A stretch of DNA of 64,000 bases, from the NCBI GenBank assembly GCA_030847615.1, contig JAUMIR010000004.1:189102501-189166500 (forward strand), written 5' to 3'. Under the pieces are notes generated by a model. It did not search any database. It was not told the DNA's origin and was given only the letters and a program-made list of their open reading frames with translations. The translations under genes were made by a program, and so were the position numbers. Numbering within the stretch: the stretch's first letter is position 1; each line of letters begins with the position of its first letter. Of the stretch, positions 21,091 to 32,965 are shown piece after piece. Origin of the DNA: Gambelia wislizenii. Lineage: Eukaryota; Chordata; Lepidosauria; Squamata; Crotaphytidae.

Positions 21091-21613
21091 AAACTGAGAG
21101 GGGTGCACATTCCTGCTTGTTGGGACAAGGGATTCATTTTGAATCTCCCATAGAAGAGGAAGAGCTAACTGATTGGCCTGATGAGCACAGGGGCTTGCTA
21201 ACAGGGCAAACACCCAGCATCCCCATGTTGATTTTTCACCTTAGCCTGGCTAGTCGCTTGGAGAGGCAGGTGAGATGTGCTTCTCCCCCTTCCTCCTCCT
21301 CCAAGAGGCTGACCAAGAAGCTACTGATGTTCCTTTGCAGCCTCAGAGAATGGAAAGGGATGTTAGCCCCTTTACCTTCCCCCCTCATGCAAGAGAGCGT
21401 GCAAAATTTATGGGGGCTGTAATAAATGTAAGACAAGTGTAGCAAATCGTAGCTGCTGTGACTTGCCTTTACTGTGAGTCACTCCATTTGGTGGTAGGGC
21501 TCATATAGATAAGCCCAATGTGTTTGTGTGACTGTATGATTGAAGTGTGTGTGTTTTGCTCTACGTTTGAAGGCTTCCTCCTTATTAAAATACAGAACTC
21601 CTGCATTTGACAC
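21091..21613. other. No gene recognised
   Basis: Overlapping short frames on both strands show no recognisable domain. Nothing else was identified. Confidence 0.5.
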
Positions 21614-21616
21614 ACT

Positions 21617-21923
21617 GGACTTTTTCAAATGGGGTAAAAAAAAAAAAATCACCAAGGAGATTGGGAGAAGAAGGAGGCTGTCACACTTACAGAGCCCCAT
21701 TTCAGACAGCCCCGTCCTCCTCCTGACCTTCCCCTGTCTTTCCTCCATGCTGTCGGCATGAGAAATGCACCACAAAAAGCGGCAGCCGCAGCACAGAGCA
21801 CAGATGGGGGAAGGACAGGAGAAGGACAGGGTTGTCTGAAACAGGGCTCTGTAAGCGCGACAGCCCTGTTCTTCTCCCGACCTCCTCGGCGGGGGGGGGG
21901 GGCTACCCCGTTTGAAAAAGTCC
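21617..21923. mobile_element. Foldback MITE with 3-bp duplication ACT (GGAC group)
   Basis: The ends GGACTTTTTCAAATGGGGTA and TACCCCGTTTGAAAAAGTCC are inverted repeats of 20 bp with one mismatch, flanked by direct ACT at 21614-21616 and 21924-21926. The arms continue as a long imperfect palindrome (for example 'acagagccccatttcagaca' against 'tgtctgaaacagggctctgt'). It is 307 bp. It joins elements at 27.5, 33.3, 42.7, 46.4, 51.7 and 55.4 kb whose ends also begin GGAC/GGAG. Confidence 0.85.
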
Positions 21924-21926
21924 ACT

Positions 21927-23327
21927 ATGTCCATTCTTACCAAATTAGACCAAATGGCAATATTTAGATAAATATTCTAATTCCAGTTTGTATTCTAATT
22001 GATACTATAATATAGAGAGTCTTTCTGGTCTGTAATGCTATGCAAATCCACATTCTTGATCACAGAGTCCACAAACTTGCTGTGTTAATAAACAGGACCA
22101 AAACACAGAACTTAATAAGGGTTTGTGTTTGTTTTTGTTTCAAGTTGATCCATCCATTACTTTGGGTACCTCTCAAACAAGTGCTTCAGATTTCTCTTTG
22201 TGTTTTATTAATGTAGAATACACATTTATAAATTTGCTCTCCCCATGTGATACCCAAACTACAGCATATACAACCCACTTCTGAGGGCAGTAATGCCTAC
22301 CTCCTGATACTCTTCTACTTAACGAAATGAGGAACACACATTTTGAAACAATTGGTTGGTCCTTGAGCATAAAAAGTCATAAAGGACAGAGGTTGATTGT
22401 TTAGAGCTCAAATGTTAGCATATTTGGTTAAATAAATTTGTGAAATTAATAATTTTCATAATGTTCATATATATGAAGCATCAGCCTACATACTGTACAG
22501 TTGTTTTAAAAGCCCCCCTGGTGTTATTAAAATAGGTCTTGGCATAGAGCACAGAAAATAGTTACTACTTAACAAGGTTATTTCTTTAACAGGTTAACAT
22601 ACCATACTTTTAAATATTATTAAGCTTATTAAATTTTAGTGGGGGGAGTATATTCATGCGGCCTTTCTCTAACGGCATAACTTTTTAAAGATTTTTAATT
22701 TTGGTGGATTGAACATTCTGTTAATATATTCTCAGAAGTAAAAGACAAATTCCATGTTTGGCATGTCAGGAATGGTACATTCATGTTGATTCAAGTGGTG
22801 TCATGTTTCCTGGGCATCATGCTTTAGCAGGTCTGGCAGTCCCAACTGGGAAGAATGATGTGCCTGCCACAAGGAGAGGTGCACCAAGAGTGGACAATCA
22901 TGCCCTCTCCCCCAACCCCCATTTTTTCCAGAGAGCTCCAGTTGTGACAAAAGTTGCAGCTGGGAAGCAACCCCAGGCCATGTCATGGCAGAGAAATGCC
23001 CATTCCATGACTTTCTAAGGTTGCCCAGACCTCAAATACATTGCCTTGTTCTGAGGAATCATTTCAGCAAAATACTGTGAGCAGAATGCCCCGGATAAGA
23101 TCACCCTTGCCTCAATTTACAATGGCTCTCAGGCAGTTTCCAAGGGTGCCCGAACTAACAATGCCAAGATCTGAAGAAGGACCCTTCAAAGCCAGTCATT
23201 TTGGTCTGGGTGGCTTTCTGGAGAACATTGTGTCGCTGGTGCTGTTCTCCTCTGAGTTCAATAACCTTTTGTCTTGCTCTAAGAGGAAAAGCAAGGAATT
23301 TCTTTGCTGTGTGGGATAGTATTTGTT
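21927..23327. other. No gene recognised
   Basis: AT-rich to about 22750, then a more balanced segment with short frames at 22758-23319 that lack any recognisable domain. No element ends were found. Confidence 0.5.
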
Positions 23328-23441
23328 ATTGTTGCTGTGTTCCTTCAAGTCATTTACAACTTATGGTGACCCTAACGCAACCCTAAGGAGAACCCTAGTC
23401 ACCAGAGCCATCGTCCAACATTCAAACCACTATACCACACT
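23328..23441 (-). mobile_element. CORE-like tRNA SINE, internally deleted copy 3
   Basis: The left part 'gttgctgtgttccttcaagt' is the tail side and the right part 'ttcaaaccactataccacac' is the tRNA-like head, both on the minus strand. The core between them is missing, so only about 114 bp remain. A further scrap of the same head may lie at 23537-23553. Confidence 0.65.
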
Positions 23442-24358
23442 GATGCATGCAGAGTATTACTATGGGGTTATTTTTCCTATGACTCCTATCACAACCCTCT
23501 GAGGTAAGACAACCTAAGAGGTAATTGCTATCCACTATACCACATTAGCTCTGTGTATGTAACACAATAATTTACCTTATGGTTTTTGGTTTTATTTCCC
23601 ATGCCTATTACTTTGTTATTAGTATGTATTTTTTTCCCCACTATCAATCACAAGGAGACAAACTTAGACAAGCAAAGAAGTATGCTTTAGATGTTGTTTT
23701 AAATAACAAGACTATTTTACTTTTTTTTTAACTACAACTATGGGAGACCTCTGAAGATGTCTTAATAATGAGCTTGGTGTTAATTTTAAGAAACTAGTGT
23801 GATGTTTCTTAACATTAGTGTGATGCTGCTTGCAGATTATAATGTAATTCTGTAATACAAATTAGATCGGCTTTGAATGCCTTTGAAATGTAGTGTGTTA
23901 AAAATGGTATGTACAGGTTAAAAGTTACAGATTCTGAACAACCAGGATTTACATGAAATTATCACACGTGCTTTGATAGAGTCCTAGAATGATTCAAAAG
24001 AGCAAGTTTCATATGAAGCCATCTCATTTTCTTTGATAGCCACCTTGATCTTTATGCTGTCATCTATTAATTATATTACAGATAAGGTAAATAAAAAAGT
24101 GTTGGAATATTGAGATCACAGCCTTCTTTTTTCCTGTGAAGACTAAAGGTGTAGGCTTCTATGAAGTCAGCAAGCAATGGGGGATGATAAAGGTATTCTG
24201 CCACTGTCAAGCGGTATTTGTTTTGACACGTGACAGAAAGAGATCTTGAGTTCAGGAGCTCAGAGTGCAGGTGACACAATCAAACATAGGGCTGATTTAT
24301 AGAACCAGCAGAATCAAATGGTCAGGCTTTTGCTAGACTGCATCACTTCTGGAATGGT
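23442..24358. other. No gene recognised
   Basis: AT-rich sequence with no frame, element end or RNA gene that I could recognise. Confidence 0.5.
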
Positions 24359-24579
24359 GCGCTGGTGTAGTATAGTAGTTTGAGTGCTGGACTAGGACTC
24401 TAGGAGACCAGGGTTCAAATCCCCACTCAGCCATGAAAACCCACTGGATGACCTTTGGCAAGTCATACTCAGCCTCAGAGAAAGCCAATAACAAACCTCC
24501 TTTGGACAAATCTTCTCAAGAAAACCCCTTAGGGTTGCCATAAGTCAGAAATGACCTGAAAGCACATAACAACAACAAA
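24359..24579 (+). mobile_element. CORE-like tRNA SINE, copy 4
   Basis: Head GCTGGTGTAGTATAGTAGTTTGAG, a B-box match AGGGTTCAAATCC at about 24410-24422, core 'gacctttggcaagtcatact', and tail 'aaagcacataacaacaacaa'. The B box is the best preserved of this SINE group in the window, although the A box has diverged. Confidence 0.85.
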
Positions 24580-24764
24580 TTAATTCCAGCTTTAGGAAAA
24601 GATAGTATGTAAGAAAAACTCTCCAGGTTTTTTTTTTTTAAATCTCCCTGCATATAGAAAAAAAGCACACTGAGAAGGAAGTTTACCAAAATGCATCTTA
24701 CAGACATGCTACATTGCCATATTGAAGGAGACTGGGGTATAGGGAATCAACCTCTGGTTCTCCC

Positions 24765-24787
24765 TCACACACACACACACACACACA
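24765..24787. repeat. (AC)n microsatellite at a CR1 truncation point
   Basis: A short AC run sits directly before the first base of the CR1 fragment at about 24788. Confidence 0.9.
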
Positions 24788-25383
24788 TTTTGGGCTGCAT
24801 CAATAGAAGTATAGAGTCTAGATTAAGGGAAATAATAATGCCACTCTATTCTGCCTTGGTCAGGCCTCACCTAGAATACTGTGTCCAGTTCTGGGCACCA
24901 CAATTCAAAAAGGATATTGACAAATTGGAGCATGTCCAGAGAAGGGCAACTAAAATGGTGAAAGATCTGGAAACCATGCCTTATGAGGAGAGACTTAGGG
25001 AGCTGGGTATGTTTAGCCTGGAAAAAAGATGGTTAAGGGATGATATGATATCCCTGTTTAAGTATTTGAAGGGGTGTCACATTGAGAATGGAGCAAGCTT
25101 GTTTTCTGCTGCTCCAGAAACTAGAACACAGAACAATGGATGCAAGCTCCAGGAACAGAGATTCCACCTCAACATTAGGAGGAACATTTTGACAGTAAGA
25201 GCTGTTTGACAGTGGAATACACTCCCTCAGAGCATGGTGGGGTCTCCTTCCTTGGAGGTCTTTAAACAGAGGCTGCATGGCCATCTGCCAGGGATGCTTT
25301 GATCATGATTTCCTGCGTGGCAGGGGGTTGGACTGGATGACCTTTGTGGTCTCTTCCAACTCTACAATTCTATGATTCTATAT
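24788..25383 (+). mobile_element. CR1 LINE 3' fragment, copy 2
   Basis: 5'-truncated CR1 covering the RT thumb through the 3' UTR. The frame at 24691-25209 contains [20 protein letters not shown] and [20 protein letters not shown], nearly the same as the copy ending at 18.96 kb. The 3' UTR 'tggaggtctttaaacagagg' follows and the element ends in the CR1 terminal repeat ATTCTATGATTCTAT. It gives an uninterrupted view of the segment that the L1 disrupts in copy 1. Confidence 0.92.
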
Positions 25384-26449
25384 ATGCAGAGCATGAAATG
25401 GTTCCATTGTGGAAAGCTCTAATCACTCAAATTTGCTTATTCTATCAACAAGATCAGAAATGTGCTGTAAATTAAGATTATTTATTTGATGCATTTATAT
25501 CATGTTTTCCCCCACCCCGTTGCATTCAGCTCATTATATAAGTATAGCTCTTTGCTGTCCCACTTTATTCTCCAACAATCCTATTTGTTAGTTCACGCTG
25601 AAAGAAGTGTGTACATGGAGATATTAGGGGTTAGAATGTTAAATTTTGTTTTGAGAAATCCAGATTTAAATCCCCCATCAGCTGCAGTGCTTCCTGGTGA
25701 GCATTGTGCTCACTATAATAACCTGCACCTTTTTGACCTCGTGTACCTTTGAACCATAAGATGTTTTTAATCTTTTATGTGCTTTACTGTTTGCAAGAAG
25801 TTCTATCTTGTGAACAAACTCATCAAAGATGTCTTAGGTAAAGAAGAATGAGATAGCAAAAGGGAAGGATAAAGCTGACTTTGGGGTCCTTCACATGGGG
25901 CAAATGTGTGAGAATGTTGCAGTATTTGTAGCTGTAATTTCCAGCAGTGGTGTATGTAAAATATCCAAATAACATTCCTGTGGTCCCTGACAATTTTCTT
26001 GTAATTCTTGGCACCAGCTGCAACATTTTGTTCCCACCCTCCAGTGGTTTTCTTTTTTAAATTCTGAGACATAATGGAACAATATGTTCCCTTCTCTTCT
26101 CCTTTCTTATTAAAATATCTTTTAGAGTCAGAATGCTATAGTGCAACTGTGAAATGACGCCTTTGCACTAAAACTGTATAAAAAAAATTAAAAAAATAAA
26201 AACTAGAGTCGAGATCATTGATCCTGCAAAATATAGGACCAACTCAGCAAGCCATGTCACAGGTTTTTTTAAAAAAAAATTGAAGAGCTCTAGTACACAT
26301 TTAAGAAATAGTTACACAAAGGACACCAAAGAATGGCACAAGTGGATGCAGAGGCAACAACTGGCAAAACCCCAAGCACGATGTTGCAAGAACTCATGCT
26401 TCTTTAGACCTTTAGATAGTGGAAGCCACTAACACCTGCAGATGACAAA
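25384..26449. other. No gene recognised
   Basis: No coding region or classifiable element. Three overlapping minus-strand frames near 25803-26082 are out of register with one another and show no domain. Confidence 0.5.
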
Positions 26450-26600
26450 GGGACCGTTTACATGGCAAAATAAATCCTCTAAGAATTTGCAAAGAGTCCT
26501 AATAGTTCCCGCATCTTTCGGATCAAAGTCACCATATTCAGAAGGAGGCGGGGGGGACCCATAAGTTGCACAGTATCAGCTTTTGTTATTTCCCCCAACT
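26450..26600 (+). repeat. Unclassified dispersed repeat, copy 3
   Basis: Contains 'gtttacatggcaaaataaat', 'cctctaagaatttgc' and 'caccatattcagaaggaggc' in the same order as the related segments near 19.5 and 20.95 kb. Boundaries and class are unknown. Confidence 0.45.
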
Positions 26601-27020
26601 TTTTTGAAAAGTAGCGCAAGTTAGTGCATTATCAATTGTGTGAACAACCATTTTGTTTATGGCAGTGGAAACTACCATCAGTCTTCCTGAAATAGCCACA
26701 GCAGAGCTGAGCTGTGATTGGTTGGACTGAGAGGGTGGACTTGCAAGAGATGTTTCATTAATCTCATGTGGTTGCTTTTGATTGCTTGGAGTAAAAGGAG
26801 CTCAAACAGAACTGTTTCCAATAGCTTGAGGAGATATCTCCATATCCTTTGACACCCCTAGCCAATCTTTAGTTCTCTGAATATCTTGATGCGACCCATG
26901 ATAGGAGAATCTTCCATGAAAAGAATATATCTCAGTGCCCTAAGTGGTCCTTCCCAGGCCAAAAGAACTTGGCTCGAAAAGTTCCAGGAGTCGGCTTGCT
27001 TTCTAGCATAATTACCGTTC

Positions 27021-27059
27021 CTTTCTCCCTCTCTCCCTCTCTCTCTCTCTCTGTGTGTT

Positions 27060-27091
<32 letters not shown>

Positions 27092-27124
27092 TGATCTGCT
27101 CCACTGGTTGATCACTCCATCGTT

Positions 27125-27159
<35 letters not shown>
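27021..27159. repeat. Compound CT/GT/GA and TG microsatellites
   Basis: A CT-rich block (27021-27052) is followed by GT (27053-27071), GA (27072-27091), a 36-bp gap, and a pure TG run at 27128-27157. The reading frame across it is low-complexity Thr/His, Arg/Glu and Ser/Leu repeats and is not a gene. Confidence 0.93.
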
Positions 27160-27160
<1 letters not shown>

Positions 27161-27535
27161 TCTCCCTTCCACTGCCACAAGGCTCCCCATTAAGTTACCA
27201 TTACACAGTGGAAAGGCTATGTAAGACATCTTCAGGAGCTGTAATAACTGATATAGCACTTGCTCATGGAGGGGAATGATGTCTCTGCATCCTCAGAGGG
27301 GAAACTGACCTGGTGAATCCTCACTGGGCATGATTTCATAGGCAGAAACAGTGTATTCCATGCCATACTTCTGTCCAGGATTCTGGTCCTCAGAATCCCA
27401 GTCTGGTCCCAGTGTCAGAAGAGGCTACTTTTGTGCACTGAGGTTCTCAAAGTCTTCCCTGCCTTCTTTCTGCACAAAAAGAGATTAATGTGGGGGGGGG
27501 AGTTGGAACAAGGGAATAAGTAGTTGGTTCTTAGG

Positions 27536-27720
27536 ACTTTTTTGGACAATCTAAAAATAACGGAAGCAGCGTCGCCAGGTTGCGACGCTGCAGCGCTAGA
27601 GGGCGTCAGTTTCGTACGACGCTCTTTCCCAGCGGTACTGTTGCAGTACTGCTGGGATATTTGAACGTGATATTTTTGCTTTCTACCGTCATATTTTACT
27701 CACGATCAGAGAGGCAGCAC
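27536..27720. mobile_element. Truncated CpG-rich foldback element (GGAC group)
   Basis: Begins TTA-GGACTTTTTTGGACA, matching the ends of the 46.4-kb element. The interior is CpG-dense ('cgtcgccaggttgcgacg', 'ttcgtacgacgc') and reaches the central TCATATTTTACTCACG motif shared with the 33.3, 46.4 and 55.4-kb elements. No right inverted end was found, so only the left half plus the centre remains. Confidence 0.7.
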
Positions 27721-28349
27721 TTTGAACTTAACCCAGAAACACTCTTTCCCCACTTCCCTTCCATCTTCCCTCTCCCTTTGTGAGAGGTAGATTTTATTAA
27801 ACATCTGCATGAGAGCCAAAAGCTTTATAAAGTAGCTCATCTAAAGTTGTAATAATATTACTCAAAAGCCTTCCCAATTGTTTTCTCTCTGTGAAGACAG
27901 ACTGAAATCCATAACCCAATTTCTCCAGAGTAGTTTTATTACAGAGAGTATGTCTGTTCCAAAACTATTCCAGGAGTGTGTTCACATTTGTTTCTTCATT
28001 TTGTTCACATTTGTTTCTTCATATTGTCAACTCCTTTTAAAATGAAGATATAAGTGTTCCGCCCTCCCCTAGTAAGTTTATTTTTTCAGAAAATATGGAA
28101 TGCAATTAGGTAACTCATTATCTAAAATCTAAATCTGCTGACTGGTTGTGGTTTTGAAAAGAACTTTAAAAAAACTCAGTGCAGTTCCAATTGTGGAAAG
28201 CTTTCTATTAATGTGGATTTTACAAAAAAAAAAAAGTTGCATAAACACTGTAGGGGCAGGAAAGCCTAAATTCAGTCACCATAACGTTCTGCAATAGCTT
28301 TGAATGGGAAGAAGAGACTTCATTGGAAAAAGCAGAAACAATGAATGAA
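27721..28349. other. No gene; 21-bp tandem duplication
   Basis: No coding region was recognised. A 'gttcacatttgtttcttcat' unit occurs twice in tandem at about 27979-28021. The copia 3' end and LTR, if they once lay beyond the RTE-like copy, were not recognised here. Confidence 0.5.
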
Positions 28350-29985
28350 ACTCTCTCTGGCTTTTCTTTGCAAACGAAGATTCAGGAAGGACTCATCCCG
28401 CGCTTTCTGCAAGCGCGCTGATGACTAAACAGGCCAATCCGAGATAAACAAGTCCGGTTGCAAAAAACACAGCAGAAGGTCTCCTTGAGTGATGTTTTTG
28501 GGTTGTGATTCTTTCTGCGTTGTCGTTTCTCTTCAAGACTTGTTCGGCGTGAGTTCTCATATAAGGCTGCAGCATTGTGGATTGTGCGTCTCCATGCCTC
28601 CCGATGTGAGGCCAGGGCGGACCGCTGTTGGTGATCAATTTGGCCAAGCCTGAGATGTTGTTTCAGGGAGTCTTTGTATCGCTTTTTTGGAGCCCCCCTC
28701 TTACGCTGACCCGTGGCGAAATCACCGTAGAGTAGTATTTTTGGGAGGCGATGGTCCTCCATCCTAGAAACATGCCCTGCCCAGAGCAGCTGTGTTCTCA
28801 ATATCATGGCCTAAATGCTGGTGATCCCTGCTTGCTCAAGGACAGCAACATTCGTCACATAGTCAGTCCAGTGTATATTTAGGATTGTGCATAGACAGCA
28901 CTGATGAAAGCGTTCGAGGAGTCATAGGTGGTGGCGATAGGTGACCCATATTTCAGATCCATAAAGGAAGATAGACAGTACAATGGCTCTATACACACTG
29001 ATTTTTGTGCTTTGCCTCAGGTGTTTATTGCTCCAGGCTCATTTGTGAAGTCTTCCAAATGCACTATATGTCTTTGCTAATCTGTGATAAATCTCTTTGT
29101 CAATCTTGGCATCTGAGGAGATGATGCTTCCCAGATAGGTGAACTGCTGAACGGACTTGAGCACAGATTTGCCGATGGCAATGTGGGGATGGTGGTGTTC
29201 GTTCTTTCGTGCAGGCTGGTAAAGAACTTCTGTTTTCTTCAGGTTGACTTCTAGCCCAAACAGCTCTGCAGCTGTTGCAAAGCAGGATGTTAGGCGCTGC
29301 AGAGCTGCTTCTGTGTGGGCAACAAGGGCAGCATCATCGGCGAAGAGCAGCTCACGGACTAGATAGTTTAGACTCTTAGTGTGAGACCTAAGATGGCTTA
29401 AGTTAAACAAGCTACCCTCAGTACGGTAACGTATATAGATGCCGTCGTCTTCTTCAAGCTCTGCCATAGCCCTTTGGAGCATCATGCTAAAGAAGATTGT
29501 AAATAAAGTTGGTGCAAGAACACAACCTTGCTTCACTCCATTAGTTATTAGAAAGGGCTCTGAAAGAGCATCGCCATATCTGACTTGACCACGCTGGCCC
29601 TCGTGTAGCAAGATAATCATTTTAAGGAATTTGGGGGACATCCTAGTCTTTCCAGGATCTGCCACAGACCTTTTCTACTCACAGTGTCAAAGGCTTTGGT
29701 GAGGTCAACAAACGTTAGATAGAGACACCTGTTCTGCTCTCTACATTTTTCTCGCAGTTGTCTAAGGGCAAATACCATGTCTGTAGTACTCCTATTGGCT
29801 CTGAAGCCACATTGGCTTTCTACTGCAATAGCAGGAGCTAATCTGTTCAGGAGTATCCTTGCAAAGATTTTTCCAGCAATAGAGAGCAGTGTTATGCCTC
29901 AATAGTTTGAGCAATCAGATTTTGCTCCTTTTTTCTTGTACAGGGTAATGATGACTGCATCTCGGAGATGTGATGGCAGCAATTT
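28350..29985 (-). mobile_element. RTE-like non-LTR retrotransposon, copy 2 (longest)
   Basis: Minus-strand copy with the same 3' terminus as copies 1 and 3 (CCAGAGAGAG), but without a visible trinucleotide tail. It extends 5' to about 29985, covering the whole RT. At that point it meets copia RNase H sequence within a shared 'gctgccatcac' stretch. It is the best-preserved of the three copies in catalytic residues. Confidence 0.87.
28382..29985 (-). pseudogene. RT with intact FADD box, frameshifted (copy 2)
   Basis: On the minus strand the RT runs from AVIITLYKKKG and GITLLSIAGKIFARILLNRL (about 29.96-29.83 kb) through LTFVDLTKAFDTVSRKGLW, NGVKQGCVLAPTLF and LLFADDAALVAH (FADD intact near 29.34 kb) to YLGSIISSDAKIDKEIYHRL. 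The C-terminal frame at 28382-28807 ends with a Cys-x2-Cys-x12-His-x4-Cys finger (CVFCNRTCLSRIGLFSHQRAC). An early stop (Y-stop-GITLL) and frameshifts near 29.63 and 28.8-29.0 kb break it. Confidence 0.88.
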
Positions 29986-31511
29986 CAGCTTCAGTGGTAC
30001 TAATGGCCACACAGTTTTGCTTTCTTCATCTCCACACTATGGGACTTTCTGCATATCTGACCACCAACCTCGACACTGACTTCCTGTCTGAAGTCTCAGC
30101 TGCAAATGAGCTGTCCACATAGCACTCCAGGGTCACCTGGCTTCAAACACATGTCCCTGGTCCCCTTGAGAAATCTAACTGTCCTCTTCAGGGCTTCCCA
30201 ATCTACCCTCCTCAGCTTGGAGACTCTTCTGCTGAGCACCCCAACTGCAAAACTGATGTTAGGCTTTCTGTTGTTTGCAATAAACAACAGACTACCTACC
30301 ACTGAGTGGTACAGATCTGGCCTTTCAAACTCCTGTTCTGCTGCTAAGTTTACAAAATCAGTGGTCATTGGTGTCCTGACCACTTTTGCCTCACTAAGCC
30401 CACACTTGGCCACAAGACTGTCAATTTTCTTCTGCTGACTTAGGAAAAATTCTCCAAGACCGGTTCTTTCTACCTCTACTCCTAGATAACATCTCAGTTT
30501 GTCTAAGTCCTTTAACTTGAACTGGCTTTCTAACTCCACCTGCATTTTCTTCACATCACTGGCACTCTGCTGCCACACAAAGGTTGTCCACATAGATAAC
30601 TAGCATGGCAGCACTATCACCTGCCCTCTTGGTGTACACACAGGCGTCTGCGATGCTCCTTGTCTAACCTACTGCCATCAACACTTGGTGTATGCACTTT
30701 TTCCAGCAAGATGCACTCTATTTCAAGCCGTAGAGCATTTGAGTAACAAGTTCACCTTGCTCTCACCTGCACTGTCATACCCTGGGGCCTGTTCCATGAA
30801 CACTGTCTCTTCAAGATCAGCATTCAGGTATGCTGTTTCAAAGTCAAAGTGTTGCACAACCATCTGCCTCTTCGCTGCTACTGCTCACACTAAACTAAGA
30901 CTTTCTGGCTTTGTTGTGGGCGAAAAGGTTTTGTCAACATTAGTATAGTGCTCCTACGAAAAGCCTTTCACAACTAAGTGTGCTTTGCACTTTGTGTCCC
31001 ATCAGGCATGTCCTTCAGCTTGTACACTCACTTACAACCAACAACCTTTTGGTCTTTGGGCCTCTCTACTACCTGGAACACTTTCCCCTCAACCAGTGAC
31101 TCAAACACAGAGTCCATGGCTGAGTTTCACTTCTCCTGCTCTTCCTGGGCAAGATTTAGGAGATCCTGAAAACTTGCAGGCTCCTCTGCCATGACATTGA
31201 ATAGCCTGGCTTCCTGAACAGCAAACCTGTCAGGAGCTTTTCGAACCCTACTTGACCTTCTGGGAATGAGCACCCTAGTTCTGCCTGACTCATCTTCGCT
31301 TGCACGGCTGCTATCTCTCCCTGTGTCAGGCACAATGCTTGTTTGTGGTGGTGTGTGTGTTGGAGTGGCATGGGAACTGTCAGGCTTTTCTTCCTCTGCC
31401 TCCCTTATCATCATCTGGCTCAACCACCCCTCCATCTGTGGGAATTTTGGAAGTTGTTGGCACATCCCTCCCCAAGGGAATAAAAACTTCCTGATTGCAG
31501 TGCAATCTATC
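29980..31511 (-). pseudogene. copia reverse transcriptase and RNase H
   Basis: The RT N-terminal part is degraded between about 31.1 and 30.6 kb. The catalytic box reads YVDN at 30583-30594 instead of YVDD. The connection region is clear at 30096-30593 (LKDLDKLRCYLGVEVER, DLYHSVVGSLLFIANNRKPN). RNase H follows with VDSSFAAE and the STTEAE motif just before the junction at about 29985. Frameshifts and at least one stop are present. The missing second Asp would disable polymerisation. Confidence 0.85.
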
Positions 31512-32551
31512 TCACCCTGAGTACATTTCAAAGTTTGCACTCCTGGAGAACACCACCTTTCCAGGATGGAGAGAAAACATGTACTTACTACCTTCATCAC
31601 CTAGGAAACACAGCCTCCTGGTTTTAGGCTGCCCAGGCTTCCTTAGGCTCAGGTGAATCAGTACATTTGCATACTGTCCAAAAATCCTCAGGTGCTTGAG
31701 GTTTGGTGTTCTACCATACAATAGACAGTATGGGGTCTGGTTGACACCAGACATCCACAGTCTATTTAAATGGTAAGCAGCAGTCTTCACTGCCTCCCCC
31801 CACAGCCCAGCTGAGGCTTGTGCATCTTCCATCATGCACTCCATCATGCACTTCAACACCCCAATTTTCCTTTCTGCAAGCCCATCCTCCCCTGGAGATG
31901 CTGGGTTTGTGGTCTTGTGTGTAATGCCCCTCCTATGCATCCAGATCTGCAGACTGTTGGATAAGAATTCCCCTCCCCATCTGTCACTAGACCAGATACC
32001 TTATGAGAAGGAAATTTGCGTTCTTCCGTGTTCACCCACTCACAGAACCTGTCTGCAGCCTGACCTTTCTCCTTCAGTAAGTATACATAGGTATACCTAG
32101 TGTGTCTGTCCACAATTACAAATAAATAGCAGTTACCCCCTTCAGTGGGCTTATAGGGGCCTGCTAAATCAGCATGGACAACTTCAAATTGTCTCTCGGT
32201 AACACATCGGGTCTTTTTGGCAATAGGGAAAGACTTCACCTTAACTTTCCTGCACACTGCACACTCTAAGACTCTTGGGCAGTGTTTCATGCTTAAACCA
32301 GAGCACACTTTTGCTAGCTCTTTTAACCCTTTGTAACTAGCATGGCCCATTAGCCTGTGGTAATAATGAACACACTTATCATGTAGGGGCACATTGTCTG
32401 CAGGGTTCACATTTGCCACCTTTCCTTTAGGCAACATGTGATACAACCCATGTTTCTTTATCCCTTTTGCACAGACCTTATATGTGTTATGCTTTTCTGT
32501 TATTGTACAGTGTTCCCCCTCAAATATCACTTTATAACCATCAGTAGTCAT
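31512..32551 (-). pseudogene. copia integrase
   Basis: The frame at 31853-32551 has an HHCC-type N-terminal zinc site (YHRLMGHAS ... HCPRVLECAVC) and the core start VVHADLAGPYKP with the first catalytic Asp. The second Asp lies in LVTDGEGNSY. The frame at 31512-31940 continues with DGLAERKIGVLK, holding the catalytic Glu, then the insert-rich C-terminus with YGRTPNLKHLRIFGQ. The two frames overlap by a frameshift near 31.9 kb. All three catalytic acidic residues appear present. Confidence 0.87.
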
Positions 32552-32965
32552 TTAGGACACACTCAATATACAATTCTCCAGTTCACTAACACATAACACA
32601 TTTTTGAAATCTTTACCAAAAGATGGCACATATGCAGTGCCTATTTTCTGCACCTTGCTGGGAGCACCATCTGCAAGGGTTATATTGGTTATAGAAGCAT
32701 TTTTAACATTGCTTAACAGCTTTACATCATTTACCATATTGTGTGTCACTCCACTATCAAGTAACCAAATTCTTCCCTCAGTACCATCAGGATGGTGCTT
32801 TGCTAGCAAGACATGGCTTCCAGCCTGTGAGGATGCACCGCTCCTTTGCCCTTTAGCTGTGCCACCCCTCCTGTCCAGTGCAGGCATCTTACAGTCCTTC
32901 TGAAAATGTCCAGGCTTTTTGTATCTGAAACAGCATTTCACGTAGCTGCAGGCTCCCTCCTCCAC
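32552..32965 (-). pseudogene. copia zinc knuckle and protease
   Basis: 137-codon frame. A gag-type knuckle reads CFRYKKPGHFQKDC, so the second Cys of the usual Cys-x2-Cys-x4-His-x4-Cys pattern is Tyr. A retroviral-type aspartic protease site follows at LLDSGVTHNM (about residues 69-78). It precedes integrase directly, as expected for copia pol. The missing Cys suggests loss of zinc binding. Confidence 0.85.

Noticed and set aside
22758..23319. Overlapping frames considered as possible exons
   Set aside because: Codon content and motifs did not match any protein I know, the frames overlap on both strands, and no consistent splice structure was seen.
26858..27259. 133-codon minus-strand frame
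   Set aside because: Most of it is translated CT/GT/GA/TG microsatellite. The remainder has no domain or homology that I recognise.
27979..28021. Tandem 21-bp duplication considered as a CRISPR-like or regulatory array
   Set aside because: Only two adjacent units with no spacers, in a eukaryotic repeat-rich context.
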